59,018 nt of DNA from Desulfobacterales bacterium. Its GTDB lineage: Bacteria > Desulfobacterota > Desulfobacteria > Desulfobacterales > JARGFK01. Both the position numbers and the translations under genes were made by a program. The stretch is from NCBI GenBank assembly GCA_029211065.1, contig JARGFK010000016.1, positions 1 through 59,018 on the forward strand, given 5' to 3'. The notes beneath the pieces are model-generated. The model was not told the origin of the DNA. It did not search any database and saw only the letters and a program-made list of their open reading frames with translations. Each line of letters opens with the position of its first letter. The first letter of the stretch is position 1. Below are positions 17,492 through 26,704 of this stretch, piece after piece.

Positions 17492-18949
17492 ATGAGCCGG
17501 AAAATTAAATACCAGGATTTGAGAGAATTTTTGTCCATCACTGATTCCCTGGGAGAGCTCAAAACCATCAGTCATCTCCACTGGGACAAGGAGATGGGCG
17601 CTCTTACGGAGATGGTCTATCGTGAAAAACCGGTGGATTCTCCGGCCCTGCTCTTTAACAAGGTGCCCGGATATCCGGATGAGTACAAATGCCTTTACGG
17701 CATGCTGGCATCGCCGCGCCGATTCGGGCTGGCAATGGGGCTTGACGTGAGCGGTGAAATTTCGCGGATGGATTTGCTGCAGGCCTATCGCGCCAGGATG
17801 AAGGAGATGTCTCCGATTCCGCCCCGGGTCGTCGGGACGGGTGCCGTCATGGAAAATGAACTGGAGGGGGATGCCATCGACCTGCTGAAGTTCCCCGTGC
17901 CGATTCATCATGAACTGGACGGCGGACGCTACATCGGCACTGCCTGCGGCGTCATCACCCGGGACCCGGATGAAGGCTGGGTGAACGTGGGAACGTACCG
18001 GGTTCAGGTGATCGACAAAGACCGGGCGACCGTTTATATTTCCCAGGGCAAGCAGGGCCGGATTCAACGGGACAAATATCTGAAAAGCGGCAAGCCCTGC
18101 CCGGTGATCGTGGTGGTGGGCATCGACCCCCTGCTGTATGTGGCCGCACGCTACCAGGTCCCGCTGAAACTGTCCGAGTTCGATTTTGCCGGCGGCATCA
18201 GCGGCGAACCCATTGACGTTATCGAGGGCAAATACACCGGCCTGCCGTTTCCTGCAAATGCTGAAATCATCATTGAAGGAGAGATCTCACCGGACGAAAA
18301 AGTTCCGGAAGGCCCCTTCGGGGAGTGGAATGGATATTACGCCGGATCCAAAAAAACGGAGCATGTCATGAAGGTGAAACGGATCCTGCACCGCAACGAT
18401 CCCATCTTGACCTGCGCGGCATCCCAGCGGCCGCCCCATTCGCACCTGTTTGAACGCTGCTTTATCCGCTCCGCCGGCTTATGGGAAAAGCTGGAAAAAG
18501 CCGACTGCCCCAGCATTAAAGGCGTCTGGGTGCACGAAGCCGGATCGGGCCGGACCTTTAACGTCGTATCGATCAAACAGGAGTACTACGGCCATTCGCG
18601 CCAGGCCGCCCTGCTGGCTTCCCAGCTGCCGCCGGCCGGATATGTCAACCGCTTCACCGTGGTGGTGGATGAAGACATCGATCCTTCCTATCTTTATGAT
18701 GTGATCTGGGCCATGGGCACCCGCTGCAACCCGGAAGTGGACATCGACATTCTGCGCAAAAACTGGAGCAGCCGGCTGGACCCCTTGACCTTCACCGACG
18801 CGCTCTATAATTCCAGAGCCATCATCGACGCCTGCATCCCTCTGGAGCATCGCGAGGATTTTCCCAAAATTGCGCAGACGTCGCCGGAATACAAAAAATT
18901 CATGTTGGAGAAGCACGGGAACCTGATCAAGGAAATCATAGGTAAATGA
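17492..18949 (+). CDS. UbiD family decarboxylase (485 aa)
   Basis: The fifth UbiD-fold enzyme of the window and the fourth in operon A. EGPFGE spans residues 273-278; NVGTYRVQVIDKD is the arginine segment; VVDEDIDPSYLYDVIWAMGTR is the acidic region. The frame continues upstream to 17435, but ATG 17492 has an aaggag ribosome site and gives the same MSxKxxYxDLREFL start as its relatives. Its TGA stop forms the first bases of the fold-back element at 18949, so the element has inserted at or next to the gene end. Confidence 0.93.
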   Translation: MSRKIKYQDLREFLSITDSLGELKTISHLHWDKEMGALTEMVYREKPVDSPALLFNKVPGYPDEYKCLYGMLASPRRFGLAMGLDVSGEISRMDLLQAYRARMKEMSPIPPRVVGTGAVMENELEGDAIDLLKFPVPIHHELDGGRYIGTACGVITRDPDEGWVNVGTYRVQVIDKDRATVYISQGKQGRIQRDKYLKSGKPCPVIVVVGIDPLLYVAARYQVPLKLSEFDFAGGISGEPIDVIEGKYTGLPFPANAEIIIEGEISPDEKVPEGPFGEWNGYYAGSKKTEHVMKVKRILHRNDPILTCAASQRPPHSHLFERCFIRSAGLWEKLEKADCPSIKGVWVHEAGSGRTFNVVSIKQEYYGHSRQAALLASQLPPAGYVNRFTVVVDEDIDPSYLYDVIWAMGTRCNPEVDIDILRKNWSSRLDPLTFTDALYNSRAIIDACIPLEHREDFPKIAQTSPEYKKFMLEKHGNLIKEIIGK

Positions 18950-19269
18950 GGGGTCGGCGTTTTATGGCGAAGTCTAAGGGGCGAGCCGGTGTCCCCTCAC
19001 CGTTTGTCGACAGTCCGCCCGGGGATAGCCCCCCGTGGGAGCCGTAATTGAAAGTTTCTGAGCCCTGTACACGCCCCCTAACCTTTGCGCTAAACCGCAA
19101 CAGGCTGAGACGATCATCGTCGTCGTGGGAACTAATCTTTTGGGACTGGTTTAAAGGGACTCGAGCGGGATCGCTGCCGTGCGCTTAAGCTTCGATAAGA
19201 TGGTTACGACTCCCACGGGGGGCTATCCCCGGGCGGACAAGACACGCTATGAAAAACTCCCCGACCCCT
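18949..19269. repeat. 321-bp fold-back element with 29-bp perfect inverted repeat
   Basis: The outer ends are inverted (aggggtcgg at 18949-18957 and ccgacccct at 19261-19269). An inner perfect 29-bp inverted repeat lies at 19013-19041 and 19210-19238. No open frame with a ribosome site lies inside. Related but diverged sequence occupies 1-123. It fills the gap between the UbiD and OCD genes and overlaps the UbiD stop codon. It may be a MITE or a large palindromic unit. Confidence 0.7.
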
Positions 19270-19294
19270 GAGGCAAATAAAATAGGCAGATGAT

Positions 19295-20392
19295 ATGACG
19301 CTATTTTTAAACAACGATGACGTCAAGCGTGTCCTGACAATGGATCTGACCATCCAGGCCCTGGAAGCGTCCTACGTGCGCATGATTCAGGGTGAGGCCG
19401 TCTGCCGGCCGCGGGTTGATGTCCAGATTCCCACCAGCGATCCGGACAAAACCTATCGCTGGGGGACCATGGAAGGCGGATCCGCCCAAGGGTATTTCGC
19501 CATCCGGATGAAATCGGACATTGCATATGAAAAAAAATACGGCGGCAGCGTCACCCTGGAAAAGTATTGCATGGAACCCGGAACCTTTTGCGGTTTGATA
19601 TTTCTTTTTCGGGTTGAAACCGGCGAACCGCTGGCTCTCTTAAATGACGGGTATTTACAACATATGCGTGTGGGGGCGGATTCGGCATTGGGCGTCCGCT
19701 ACATGGCCCGGGAAGATGCGGAAGTAGTCGGGATGTTCGGTTCCGGCGGCATGGCCAGAAGCCATATGGAATCGTTCCGCCTGGTCAGAAAAATAAAAAA
19801 ACTCAAAGTGTACAGCCCCACCCGGGAGAACCGCGAGGCGTATGCCCGCGAGATGGAGCAGGCATACGGCATTGAAGCGTTAGCCCTGGACAATCCGGAA
19901 GATGTCTACACAGGCGTTGACATTCTTTGCAGCTGTACCGATGCCAGCGTACCTGTGGTTTTGGGAAAACATGTACGCAAAGGTACCCATATTACATCCA
20001 TCGGCGGACGACCTGATGGGGACACGTTTAACAAGATCGACCGGTTTCTGCGATTCGGCAATGCGACGCCGCCCTTCGGCCGCGAAGAACCGGTTGTGGA
20101 TGAATTTCTGCGGTATATCACCCCCCGGATGGGAGGCGGCATCAAAAGGGAGCATTCCCATGCCCGGGGGGTTGTTCGGGAAATGGCTCCAGAGCGGGTG
20201 ATATACTTAAAGGATATTCTTGCAGGGGAAAAAGGTCGACGTACGCCGGACGACATCACCTATTCGGAACGGGGGAATCTGCAGGGTGCGCAGTTTTACG
20301 CGGTTGCCGGAAAAGTCTATGAGCTTGCCCGGCAACAGGGGTTGGGAAAAGAAATCCCCACGGAATGGTTTCTGCAGGATATCAGAGATTAA
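19295..20392 (+). CDS. ornithine cyclodeaminase/mu-crystallin family protein
   Basis: A 365-residue NAD(P)-dependent protein of the OCD/mu-crystallin fold. The dinucleotide motif GMFGSGGMARSH lies at about residues 148-159, followed by KVYSPTRENREAYAREM. Family members include true cyclodeaminases and ketimine or imino-acid reductases. The N-terminal substrate lobe contains RWGTMEGG and RMKSD. The gene is followed within 56 bp by a class II aldolase; the same OCD-aldolase pair recurs at 48476-46419 in operon D, so the two proteins probably act in one conversion. Confidence 0.88.
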   Translation: MTLFLNNDDVKRVLTMDLTIQALEASYVRMIQGEAVCRPRVDVQIPTSDPDKTYRWGTMEGGSAQGYFAIRMKSDIAYEKKYGGSVTLEKYCMEPGTFCGLIFLFRVETGEPLALLNDGYLQHMRVGADSALGVRYMAREDAEVVGMFGSGGMARSHMESFRLVRKIKKLKVYSPTRENREAYAREMEQAYGIEALALDNPEDVYTGVDILCSCTDASVPVVLGKHVRKGTHITSIGGRPDGDTFNKIDRFLRFGNATPPFGREEPVVDEFLRYITPRMGGGIKREHSHARGVVREMAPERVIYLKDILAGEKGRRTPDDITYSERGNLQGAQFYAVAGKVYELARQQGLGKEIPTEWFLQDIRD

Positions 20393-20448
20393 GTCGTTTA
20401 CTCAAATCATTGCATTTAATAATGAATTCCGAAGAGGAGGTTGTATTG

Positions 20449-21144
20449 ATGAGTGAGGACGCTTTGAAAGTTGAAGTTGCCACATGCGTGCGGTTGCTGG
20501 AATATTTGGGACTGATTGATTTCAGTGGACATGTCAGCGCCCGGATACCGGGAACCGACACCATTTTAATCAATGCCTGGGGGGGTAAAGCCAGCCCGGA
20601 AAAAGTAACCCCCAACGATATCATTAAAGCCGATCTGGACGGCAATCCATTAAAAGAAGGGGATATGCTGCCGTCTGAAAAGCACATCCACACCTCCATC
20701 TACCGGCACCGGCCGGACATCATGGCGGTGTCCCACATTCATCCGCCGGTGACGACGGCACTGAGCGCCGCCGGCATCGAATACGTTCCGGTGATGCACC
20801 ACGGCGCTATTTTTAGTGCCGGCGTTTCGGTCTATGATGACTGCCGGCATGTGAATACCAAGGAAAAGGGGGATAGCGTGGCCGCCGCCCTGGGAACACT
20901 GCGGGCAACCCTTATCCGAGGGCACGGAGCGGTCGTGGTGGCGGAGAGCGTCAAGGGTGTTTTTTTCGGATCCGTTTATCTTGAAGACAATGCCAAGAAG
21001 CTGGCGGATGTGTATAAAATGGGCGCAAAGCCGATCGTGTTGCGCGCTGAAGAAAACGACGCCTGTGGCCGCATCTGGCGCGAGAATCAGTTTCACAAGA
21101 TCTGGAATTACTATCAGGAAAAGTCTGGCGTTTCGTTTGAATGA
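20449..21144 (+). CDS. class II aldolase/adducin family protein (OCD-linked)
   Basis: A 231-residue zinc aldolase-fold protein with SEKHIHTSIYRHRPD, the metal histidines in SHIHPP, and the C-terminal RGHGAVVV. Start ATG 20449 has a gaggagg ribosome site; in-frame extension upstream overlaps the OCD gene and is rejected. It is much closer to the aldolase at 46419 (shared LIDFSGHVS, DDxRHVNT and VAESVKxxFF segments) than to the one at 4044. It ends operon A, 78 bp before the convergent tctB stop. Confidence 0.88.
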   Translation: MSEDALKVEVATCVRLLEYLGLIDFSGHVSARIPGTDTILINAWGGKASPEKVTPNDIIKADLDGNPLKEGDMLPSEKHIHTSIYRHRPDIMAVSHIHPPVTTALSAAGIEYVPVMHHGAIFSAGVSVYDDCRHVNTKEKGDSVAAALGTLRATLIRGHGAVVVAESVKGVFFGSVYLEDNAKKLADVYKMGAKPIVLRAEENDACGRIWRENQFHKIWNYYQEKSGVSFE

Positions 21145-21222
21145 GACGGAAAGACCGACACCTTTAATTGCCGGGTTGATAACATTGTGGGCGCGGACTA
21201 TCAGCCCCACTGATGGAATCCG

Positions 21223-21771
21223 CTATAGATGCGCCTGCAGGATCAAATCAAATAATACATAAAAAGAGGCGTCGATACATAACGCCAGGATGATGGATTT
21301 TCGCCAGGTTTCTTTGGCCTCCAGTTTTGTTATCAAGATGATAAACACGCCGACCGCAATCAGGTAGTTGACCTGGGTGAGCAGAACGACAAAACCCACC
21401 AGCCACAGCACCAAACGCATTACCTGCAACCAATAACGAGCCGATTTTTCTATTTCGGATCCGGGTGCTTGGCTTGCTTTTTTAGCGTCAACTGCTCCTT
21501 TTTTGTTCTTTGCATCGTCTTCAGTTCCCAGGATTCCGCCCTGGACGACGAATCGCAATCGGGGTCTCAGTCCGGGTATCGCATCGGCCAGAAGCTGTAG
21601 GAAAATCATAATGGAACCGATGATGCCCAAGGCCAGCGGTATGGACCGCGCCCGGGGGTTATATTCAAATGACATAATTGCCATCAATAGGAAAAAAATC
21701 AAAACAATAAGATCAAAAAGAACGGTATCGCTGAGTACAAATTTGGTTTCTTGCTTCGTGTTTTCGGTCAT
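21223..21771 (-). CDS. tctB: tripartite tricarboxylate transporter, small membrane subunit (TctB)
   Basis: The small four-helix subunit of a TTT transporter, 182 residues. Hydrophobic segments lie at about 15-35, 44-62, 115-135 and 137-175. A charged, lysine-rich loop of about 35 residues separates the two halves. This is the last gene of operon B, 34 bp after tctA. The family is poorly conserved; the call rests on size, topology and position. Confidence 0.85.
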   Translation of the reverse strand: MTENTKQETKFVLSDTVLFDLIVLIFFLLMAIMSFEYNPRARSIPLALGIIGSIMIFLQLLADAIPGLRPRLRFVVQGGILGTEDDAKNKKGAVDAKKASQAPGSEIEKSARYWLQVMRLVLWLVGFVVLLTQVNYLIAVGVFIILITKLEAKETWRKSIILALCIDASFYVLFDLILQAHL

Positions 21772-21805
21772 TTTTTGAACCTTTTGGAAAAAATTTAAAC
21801 GAACT

Positions 21806-23293
21806 TTAAGCCGATGCTTTCCGGTTTTTTAAATAGGCACTCAAATAGGGAAAGGCCAGCATGCCAACCGTAATGATAAAAAGTCCCAGTGAAATAGGGC
21901 GGACAAAAAAACCTTTAAAACCCCACAGCATGAGGGTCTGATGAAACGTTTTCTGCGCCAGGCGCCCCAATACAAGCGCAATCACCACCGCAATCTTGGA
22001 AAACCCAAACCGTTTCATCGCCAGGGAAATCACACCGAATACGATTGAGAGAACGACATCCTGAATCAGACCGTGGGTCAGATAAGACCCCATGAGCGCC
22101 AGCATAAAAATGATCGGCGCCAGCAGGGCATTCGGGAAATAGGTAATCCGGCATAAATATCCCGCTCCGAAAATTCCAACTAACGAAACTAAAATATTCC
22201 CCGCCACCAGAATGTATATCATGACCAAAATGGTTTCGGGGTTTTCCATCATCATGCGCGGTCCGGGCTCTAAACCCAAAACGATCAGGGCCCCCAGAAA
22301 CACCGCCATTTCGATGCTGCCGGGGATGCCGAAGATCAAAGTCGGCACCAGGGCGCCGCCGTCTTTGGAATTGTTGCCGGCTTCGGGGGCAATCACCCCG
22401 CGGATATCACCTTTTCCGAAAGCTTCAGGATCTTTTGCAGACTGGACCGCATGGCCGTAAGCCAGGAAATTGGAGACGGCGCCGCCCACACCGGGAATGA
22501 TGCCGATGACGGTGCCGATAATGGAACAGCGGATAAACAAACCGAAATTCTGAAATACCGACTTGATCCCTTCGCCGACGCCGCTTATTTTTCCCGTATA
22601 GGGCACCTTGGAGATTTGTCCGCCTTTGATCATCAATTCCATGGCTTCCCCGATGGCGAAGAGACCGATAAAAGCCGGGACGAGGCTGATGCCGTCCCAC
22701 AGATAATCGGTGCCGAAAGTATAGCGCGCCGATCCGGTTACCGGATCATAGCCAAAGGTTGAAAAGGCCAATCCCAAAAAGGCGGCAATCACGCCTTTCC
22801 ACAACGAGCCTTTGGACACAACGGCAATGACGCTCAGGCCCATGAGGGCAAGCATGAAGTATTCCGGAAAGGAAAACAAGAGGACAACCTGACGGCCTAT
22901 CGGCAATAGCACGGTCAAGACTACCGCGCCGAAAATGGCGCCCAGGCATGACGCGGTAGCTGAAGCCCCGATCGCCATGCCGGCCTTTCCTTTCTGGGTC
23001 AAGGGGAACCCGTCAAAACAGGTTGCCGCGCTTTGCCCGGTACCCGGGGTGTTGATGAGAATGGCCGGGATGGAGCCGCCGAAGGGTACTGCGGCCATGG
23101 CGCCCACCATCAATACGACGGCGAAATTCACATCCATTCCGTAAGTAATGGGGAGGAGCAGCGCCAGGGCTTGGGGGCCTCCCAGTCCGGGCAATATGCC
23201 GAAGAGCATACCCAGCATGGTCCCTAAAACCAAATAAAGGGGGGCGGGCCAGGTCAACATGAGCTGTAACGCAGGTAGCGCAGACTCAAACAC
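21806..23293 (-). CDS. tctA: tripartite tricarboxylate transporter, large permease subunit (TctA)
   Basis: A 495-residue, multi-helix membrane permease. The two signature loops are present: ILPGLGGPQALALLLP with GGSIPAILINTPGTG near the N-terminus, and IPGVGGAVSNFLAYGHA followed by GVIAPEAGNNSKDGGALVPTLIFGIPGS in the middle. TctA uses an ion gradient to import carboxylates handed over by the periplasmic TctC. It lies downstream of tctC and a 12-bp hairpin that could raise tctC expression relative to it. Confidence 0.94.
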   Translation of the reverse strand: MFESALPALQLMLTWPAPLYLVLGTMLGMLFGILPGLGGPQALALLLPITYGMDVNFAVVLMVGAMAAVPFGGSIPAILINTPGTGQSAATCFDGFPLTQKGKAGMAIGASATASCLGAIFGAVVLTVLLPIGRQVVLLFSFPEYFMLALMGLSVIAVVSKGSLWKGVIAAFLGLAFSTFGYDPVTGSARYTFGTDYLWDGISLVPAFIGLFAIGEAMELMIKGGQISKVPYTGKISGVGEGIKSVFQNFGLFIRCSIIGTVIGIIPGVGGAVSNFLAYGHAVQSAKDPEAFGKGDIRGVIAPEAGNNSKDGGALVPTLIFGIPGSIEMAVFLGALIVLGLEPGPRMMMENPETILVMIYILVAGNILVSLVGIFGAGYLCRITYFPNALLAPIIFMLALMGSYLTHGLIQDVVLSIVFGVISLAMKRFGFSKIAVVIALVLGRLAQKTFHQTLMLWGFKGFFVRPISLGLFIITVGMLAFPYLSAYLKNRKASA

Positions 23294-23319
23294 GTTTTAT
23301 CTCCTGATTAAATCGTAAA

Positions 23320-23351
23320 GACCCGGACCAACACCGGTCTTGGTCCGGGTC
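23320..23351 (-). promoter_or_regulatory. hairpin between tctC and tctA
   Basis: A perfect 12-bp stem (gaccciggaccaa-type arms at 23320-23331 and 23340-23351) with an 8-nt loop and no run of T. This fits an mRNA-stabilising or partial-termination structure that favours the binding-protein message over the permease genes. Confidence 0.5.
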
Positions 23352-23395
23352 CATCATGAAATTACCGAATCCAAAAACCTAAGCTTGAACTTGTT

Positions 23396-24376
23396 TTACT
23401 TAATATATTGTTCAAGTAAACTCTTATATTTTGCCACTTCTTCCACGCCCTGTTTTACCATGAGAGCCGTTTCTTCAGAAGTCATGGGTGAGGGGGTATG
23501 ATTGGCTTTTATCATCTTTTGCTGGAATTCAGGATCGTTTACGGCTTTTGAAAAAGCATCTTCCCAGATTTTAAGTATGTCTTTGGGCAGATCGGGCGGT
23601 GCACCCACCGGGCGCGACATGGCAACAATATCGAGGAGATCTTTATAGCCGAGTTCTGCGACGGTCGGCACATCCGGCAGCAGGTCCAGACGTTTTTTGG
23701 AAAACACCCAGACAGGCGTCAGGTCCTGGGAATCGACAATAGATTTTTTCAAGGTCTCAATGGGATACTGAACCCAATCCACGTCACCGCGAATGGCTGC
23801 CAGAATCGCTTGGACGCTGCCGTCTGTGGGGATGGGTTTCATTTTAATCCCCATCCTTTCGGCGGCGATGATGGTCCCCAGTCCGGCCGTGGATGCAAGT
23901 CCCACGACACCGGATGTAACTTCGGGGGCATTTTGAAGTTCTTTGAGTGTTTTGTATTTTGAGGTTTTGGCAAGTGCGGTAACATAGACGACTTCACTGA
24001 TATTGCCGATCCAGGTCACTTTATTTAAATCGAACTTTGCACTCCCTAAAACCTGACTGGTTGCATTGCCCGGCATGTTAAAGATACACACCGTATGGCC
24101 ATCGGGTTTTGAGCGGTACATTTTGTTGATGCCGATACTCCATTCTCCCCCGGGAATGTTTTTAACGATGACATTCGGATGTCCGGGTAAATATTTTTCA
24201 AGGTAGGGGACCAACAGTCGCGTCGCTGTGTCAAATCCGCCACCAGGCGTAACCGGCACAATGAATGTTATGTTTTTGGAAGGAAATTTTGCTTCCGCAT
24301 TATTTGCAGCAAAAAAGAAAGTTATAACCAGCAGAAGTAGACCAACCCTTATTAATATTTTATTTTTTTTATACAT
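23396..24376 (-). CDS. tctC: TTT transporter solute-binding protein (TctC/Bug family)
   Basis: A periplasmic carboxylate-binding protein of 326 residues with a signal peptide (KNKILIRVGLLLLVITFFF..NAEA, cut near residue 29). The family ligand loop VPVTPGGGFDTATR and the VKNIPGGEWSIGINKMY segment are present. These proteins bind one carboxylate group with a pair of fixed loops, while the rest of the pocket sets specificity. It is encoded directly after the sixth UbiD, so the transported ligand is probably the UbiD substrate. Confidence 0.93.
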   Translation of the reverse strand: MYKKNKILIRVGLLLLVITFFFAANNAEAKFPSKNITFIVPVTPGGGFDTATRLLVPYLEKYLPGHPNVIVKNIPGGEWSIGINKMYRSKPDGHTVCIFNMPGNATSQVLGSAKFDLNKVTWIGNISEVVYVTALAKTSKYKTLKELQNAPEVTSGVVGLASTAGLGTIIAAERMGIKMKPIPTDGSVQAILAAIRGDVDWVQYPIETLKKSIVDSQDLTPVWVFSKKRLDLLPDVPTVAELGYKDLLDIVAMSRPVGAPPDLPKDILKIWEDAFSKAVNDPEFQQKMIKANHTPSPMTSEETALMVKQGVEEVAKYKSLLEQYIK

Positions 24377-24439
24377 TACCCCTCCCTACTTTAATGTTGG
24401 TACAGGTATGAATTGAGAACGAATATCTTGCTAAAGCAT

Positions 24440-25894
24440 TTATATGTCACTCCATTTTCCCTTAAAATGATGACTCCATTTATCAAACACTTTTTGTCGC
24501 AGGGCGTCACTGTTTAATGAGGTTGGTGGAAATTCATTAATCCATTCATATGGTTTGACCGCATAGATAATGCCGTGGGAATTGGTATAATCATCGGTCG
24601 GCTTACGGATGCGGGGATCCAGCGGGCCGCTCCAGGAACGTTTGATGATATCCATTTCCTTGGGATCCGAGCGGGTGCAGATGGCCCACATGACATCTTC
24701 CATATCGTAGGGATTGATATCCTCATCCACCACAACGACATACCGGCCGATGTAAGCGCCGGCCCGTGTCTGGGAGGCAATATGACCGGCTTCGGTGGCA
24801 TGGCCCGGGTAGCTCTGTTTGATGGAGACCACCGTGAACAGGCGTGAACCGCCAAACGCCGGACACCACACCCCTCTGACCTCCGGGATGCCGGCCCGTT
24901 CGATTTCATTATAAACCAGCGCCGAGCGCCAGATGGCTCGCCAGAACCCCTGATCGCTGGCAAGGCCCTTGGATGGCGGTGAACCCAGAAGAATGGGGTT
25001 GTTGCGGTAATATAAAGCCTCAACCTTGATGAATGGCTCCTCCCGGCCTTTACTGGCATAGGTGCCGGTCCACTCACCGAACGGCCCTTCAAATTTGAGG
25101 TCCTTGGGATTTGCAATTCCCTCCAGGACGATTTCCGCATTTGCCGGAAACGGCAGGCCGGTGATTTTTCCTTTGATGACCTTAACCGGTTCCCCTCTGG
25201 CGGCACCCATATAGTCCAACTCATAAATGCCGGTGGGGATTTCACTGGCGGAGAGAATATAGTTCAGCGGATCGAACCCGACCACCATCACCACCGGACA
25301 GGGCTCGCCCCTCTGGAAGTATTTATCGCGGTGGATTCGACTGTGCTTGCCGGGTGAAATATAAAATCCGACATGCTGGCCGTCATGCTGCATGACCCGG
25401 TAGGTTCCCATATTGACGACGCCGGTGTCCGGATCCCGGGTGATGACGCCGACACCGGTGCCGATATACTTGCCGCCGTCATGTTCGTGCCACAGCGGGA
25501 CCGGGAATTTATTCAGATCAACCTTTGCCCCTTCTTCAACATTTTCGAGAACCGGGCCTGTATCCACCACCTGATGGGGAAAATCCTTGGCGGCCAGCGC
25601 CCATTCGCCCGCTTTCGCCTTTAGGGTTTCAACTGTTTGCCGGATGCTGTTTTCAACCGGCAGGCCGAAAGTCAGGTTGACGGTTCGAATATTGGCCACC
25701 GAATTGGTTACAATTCGATACCCTTGCGGGTATCCCTTCACCTTGTCAAACAAGAGCGCCGGGCCCTGGTTACGGCCGTTAATTTGAACCATGGTTCCGA
25801 TTTCCAGATTGGGATCGGCGCCTTCAACGACTTGCAACTCACCGATGTCGTCCACCAGTTTCAGCCATTCTCTCATGTCCTTAAACGCGATCAT
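24440..25894 (-). CDS. UbiD family decarboxylase (484 aa)
   Basis: The sixth UbiD-fold enzyme, in operon B with its own TTT transporter. EGPFGE spans residues 269-274; NMGTYRVMQHDG and VVDEDINPYDMEDVMWAI are the other active-site segments. The start codon overlaps the stop of the preceding lipoprotein gene by one base (TAATG), a classic coupled arrangement. It belongs to the same GEWTG subgroup as the operon A enzymes but stands apart from them, suggesting its own substrate. Confidence 0.93.
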   Translation of the reverse strand: MIAFKDMREWLKLVDDIGELQVVEGADPNLEIGTMVQINGRNQGPALLFDKVKGYPQGYRIVTNSVANIRTVNLTFGLPVENSIRQTVETLKAKAGEWALAAKDFPHQVVDTGPVLENVEEGAKVDLNKFPVPLWHEHDGGKYIGTGVGVITRDPDTGVVNMGTYRVMQHDGQHVGFYISPGKHSRIHRDKYFQRGEPCPVVMVVGFDPLNYILSASEIPTGIYELDYMGAARGEPVKVIKGKITGLPFPANAEIVLEGIANPKDLKFEGPFGEWTGTYASKGREEPFIKVEALYYRNNPILLGSPPSKGLASDQGFWRAIWRSALVYNEIERAGIPEVRGVWCPAFGGSRLFTVVSIKQSYPGHATEAGHIASQTRAGAYIGRYVVVVDEDINPYDMEDVMWAICTRSDPKEMDIIKRSWSGPLDPRIRKPTDDYTNSHGIIYAVKPYEWINEFPPTSLNSDALRQKVFDKWSHHFKGKWSDI

Positions 25895-26367
25895 TATTTT
25901 TTATCCTTCTTATCGTCTTTTTTCGGCTTTTCGTAAAAATTCACCGGTGTGATTGCTATCGGGTTGTAGTCGCTGTCTGTGACCTGGATGGCATAGGCGC
26001 CTTTCTTAATCAGTTTTTTGCTGATATATCGTCCGGCATTCCATGTGGTTCCCCAGGTGCCGGTGGCGTCGGCTTTGGGCTCGGGTTCCAACTCCGATCC
26101 GATATCGGTGAGGACGCCGTCTGCATCGGTAATCAGAATGATGATTTCAGAACCCGGATCAAATCCGGTTCCCATCAGAATAACTTCGGACTTCTTGTCC
26201 ATGGCAACGTTGGGCGTCGCCACCACCACTACCGGTTCCAGGTCGCCCTGATCCTCCGCCATTGCACTGGTGCTACCATCTTTAGCCTTCATCGCCGCAC
26301 AACCGGCCAGGGAAATCAGGCTGATAACAAGAGAGAGCGACAGTAACTGAATCAGTGTTTTTTTCAT
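25894..26367 (-). CDS. lipoprotein with predicted Ig-like domain
   Basis: A 157-residue lipoprotein: signal peptide and lipobox LAGC with C23, followed by a linker and one beta-rich domain (about 48-145). That domain contains MGTGFDPGSEI, TDADGVLTDIGSEL, KADATGTWGTTWNAGRY and VTDSDYNPIA, and the C-terminus is lysine-rich. The GxGFxPGxE...G pattern is typical of Ig-like (IPT-type) surface domains, but I do not recognise the family. It is a clear paralogue of the next gene. It is translationally coupled to a UbiD gene, an unusual partner for an envelope protein; a role in ligand capture is only a guess. Confidence 0.75.
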   Translation of the reverse strand: MKKTLIQLLSLSLVISLISLAGCAAMKAKDGSTSAMAEDQGDLEPVVVVATPNVAMDKKSEVILMGTGFDPGSEIIILITDADGVLTDIGSELEPEPKADATGTWGTTWNAGRYISKKLIKKGAYAIQVTDSDYNPIAITPVNFYEKPKKDDKKDKK

Positions 26368-26468
26368 GTGAGCCTCCTTAAGTGAATTTAAATAGACTGC
26401 ATTTTTGATTGAAGATCAAAAAGTAGGCATACGAAATATCCAATGAAACGCCATCCATGTTTTCAGAA

Positions 26469-26559
26469 CCTAAAAAAAGGAAGCAGTTGATTGACACGGC
26501 GATGCCTAAGTATTTTCGTAAAAATTACCGCCAATCTGTCAGACGCTTCCTTTTTTAGG
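26469..26559. terminator. inverted repeat between the two exported-protein genes
   Basis: The arms cctaaaaaaaggaagc (26469-26484) and gcttccttttttagg (26545-26559) flank a longer, partly paired centre. The A and T tracts inside the arms make it terminator-like on both strands. In operon B it would act between the first and second genes, so it may reduce read-through into the UbiD and transporter genes. Confidence 0.5.
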
Positions 26560-26704
26560 TGATGGCCGGATACGATATCGAATAAAAAGGCCGAACTTAT
26601 AATGTGCAGATTCGTAAAATCGTGAAAGTGTCCGCCATCGTCAGTGTCGTTGAGAAGCAGGCGCAACCCAATTTGTTATCCTGGTTGAACCCTGTTGGAA
26701 TTTA

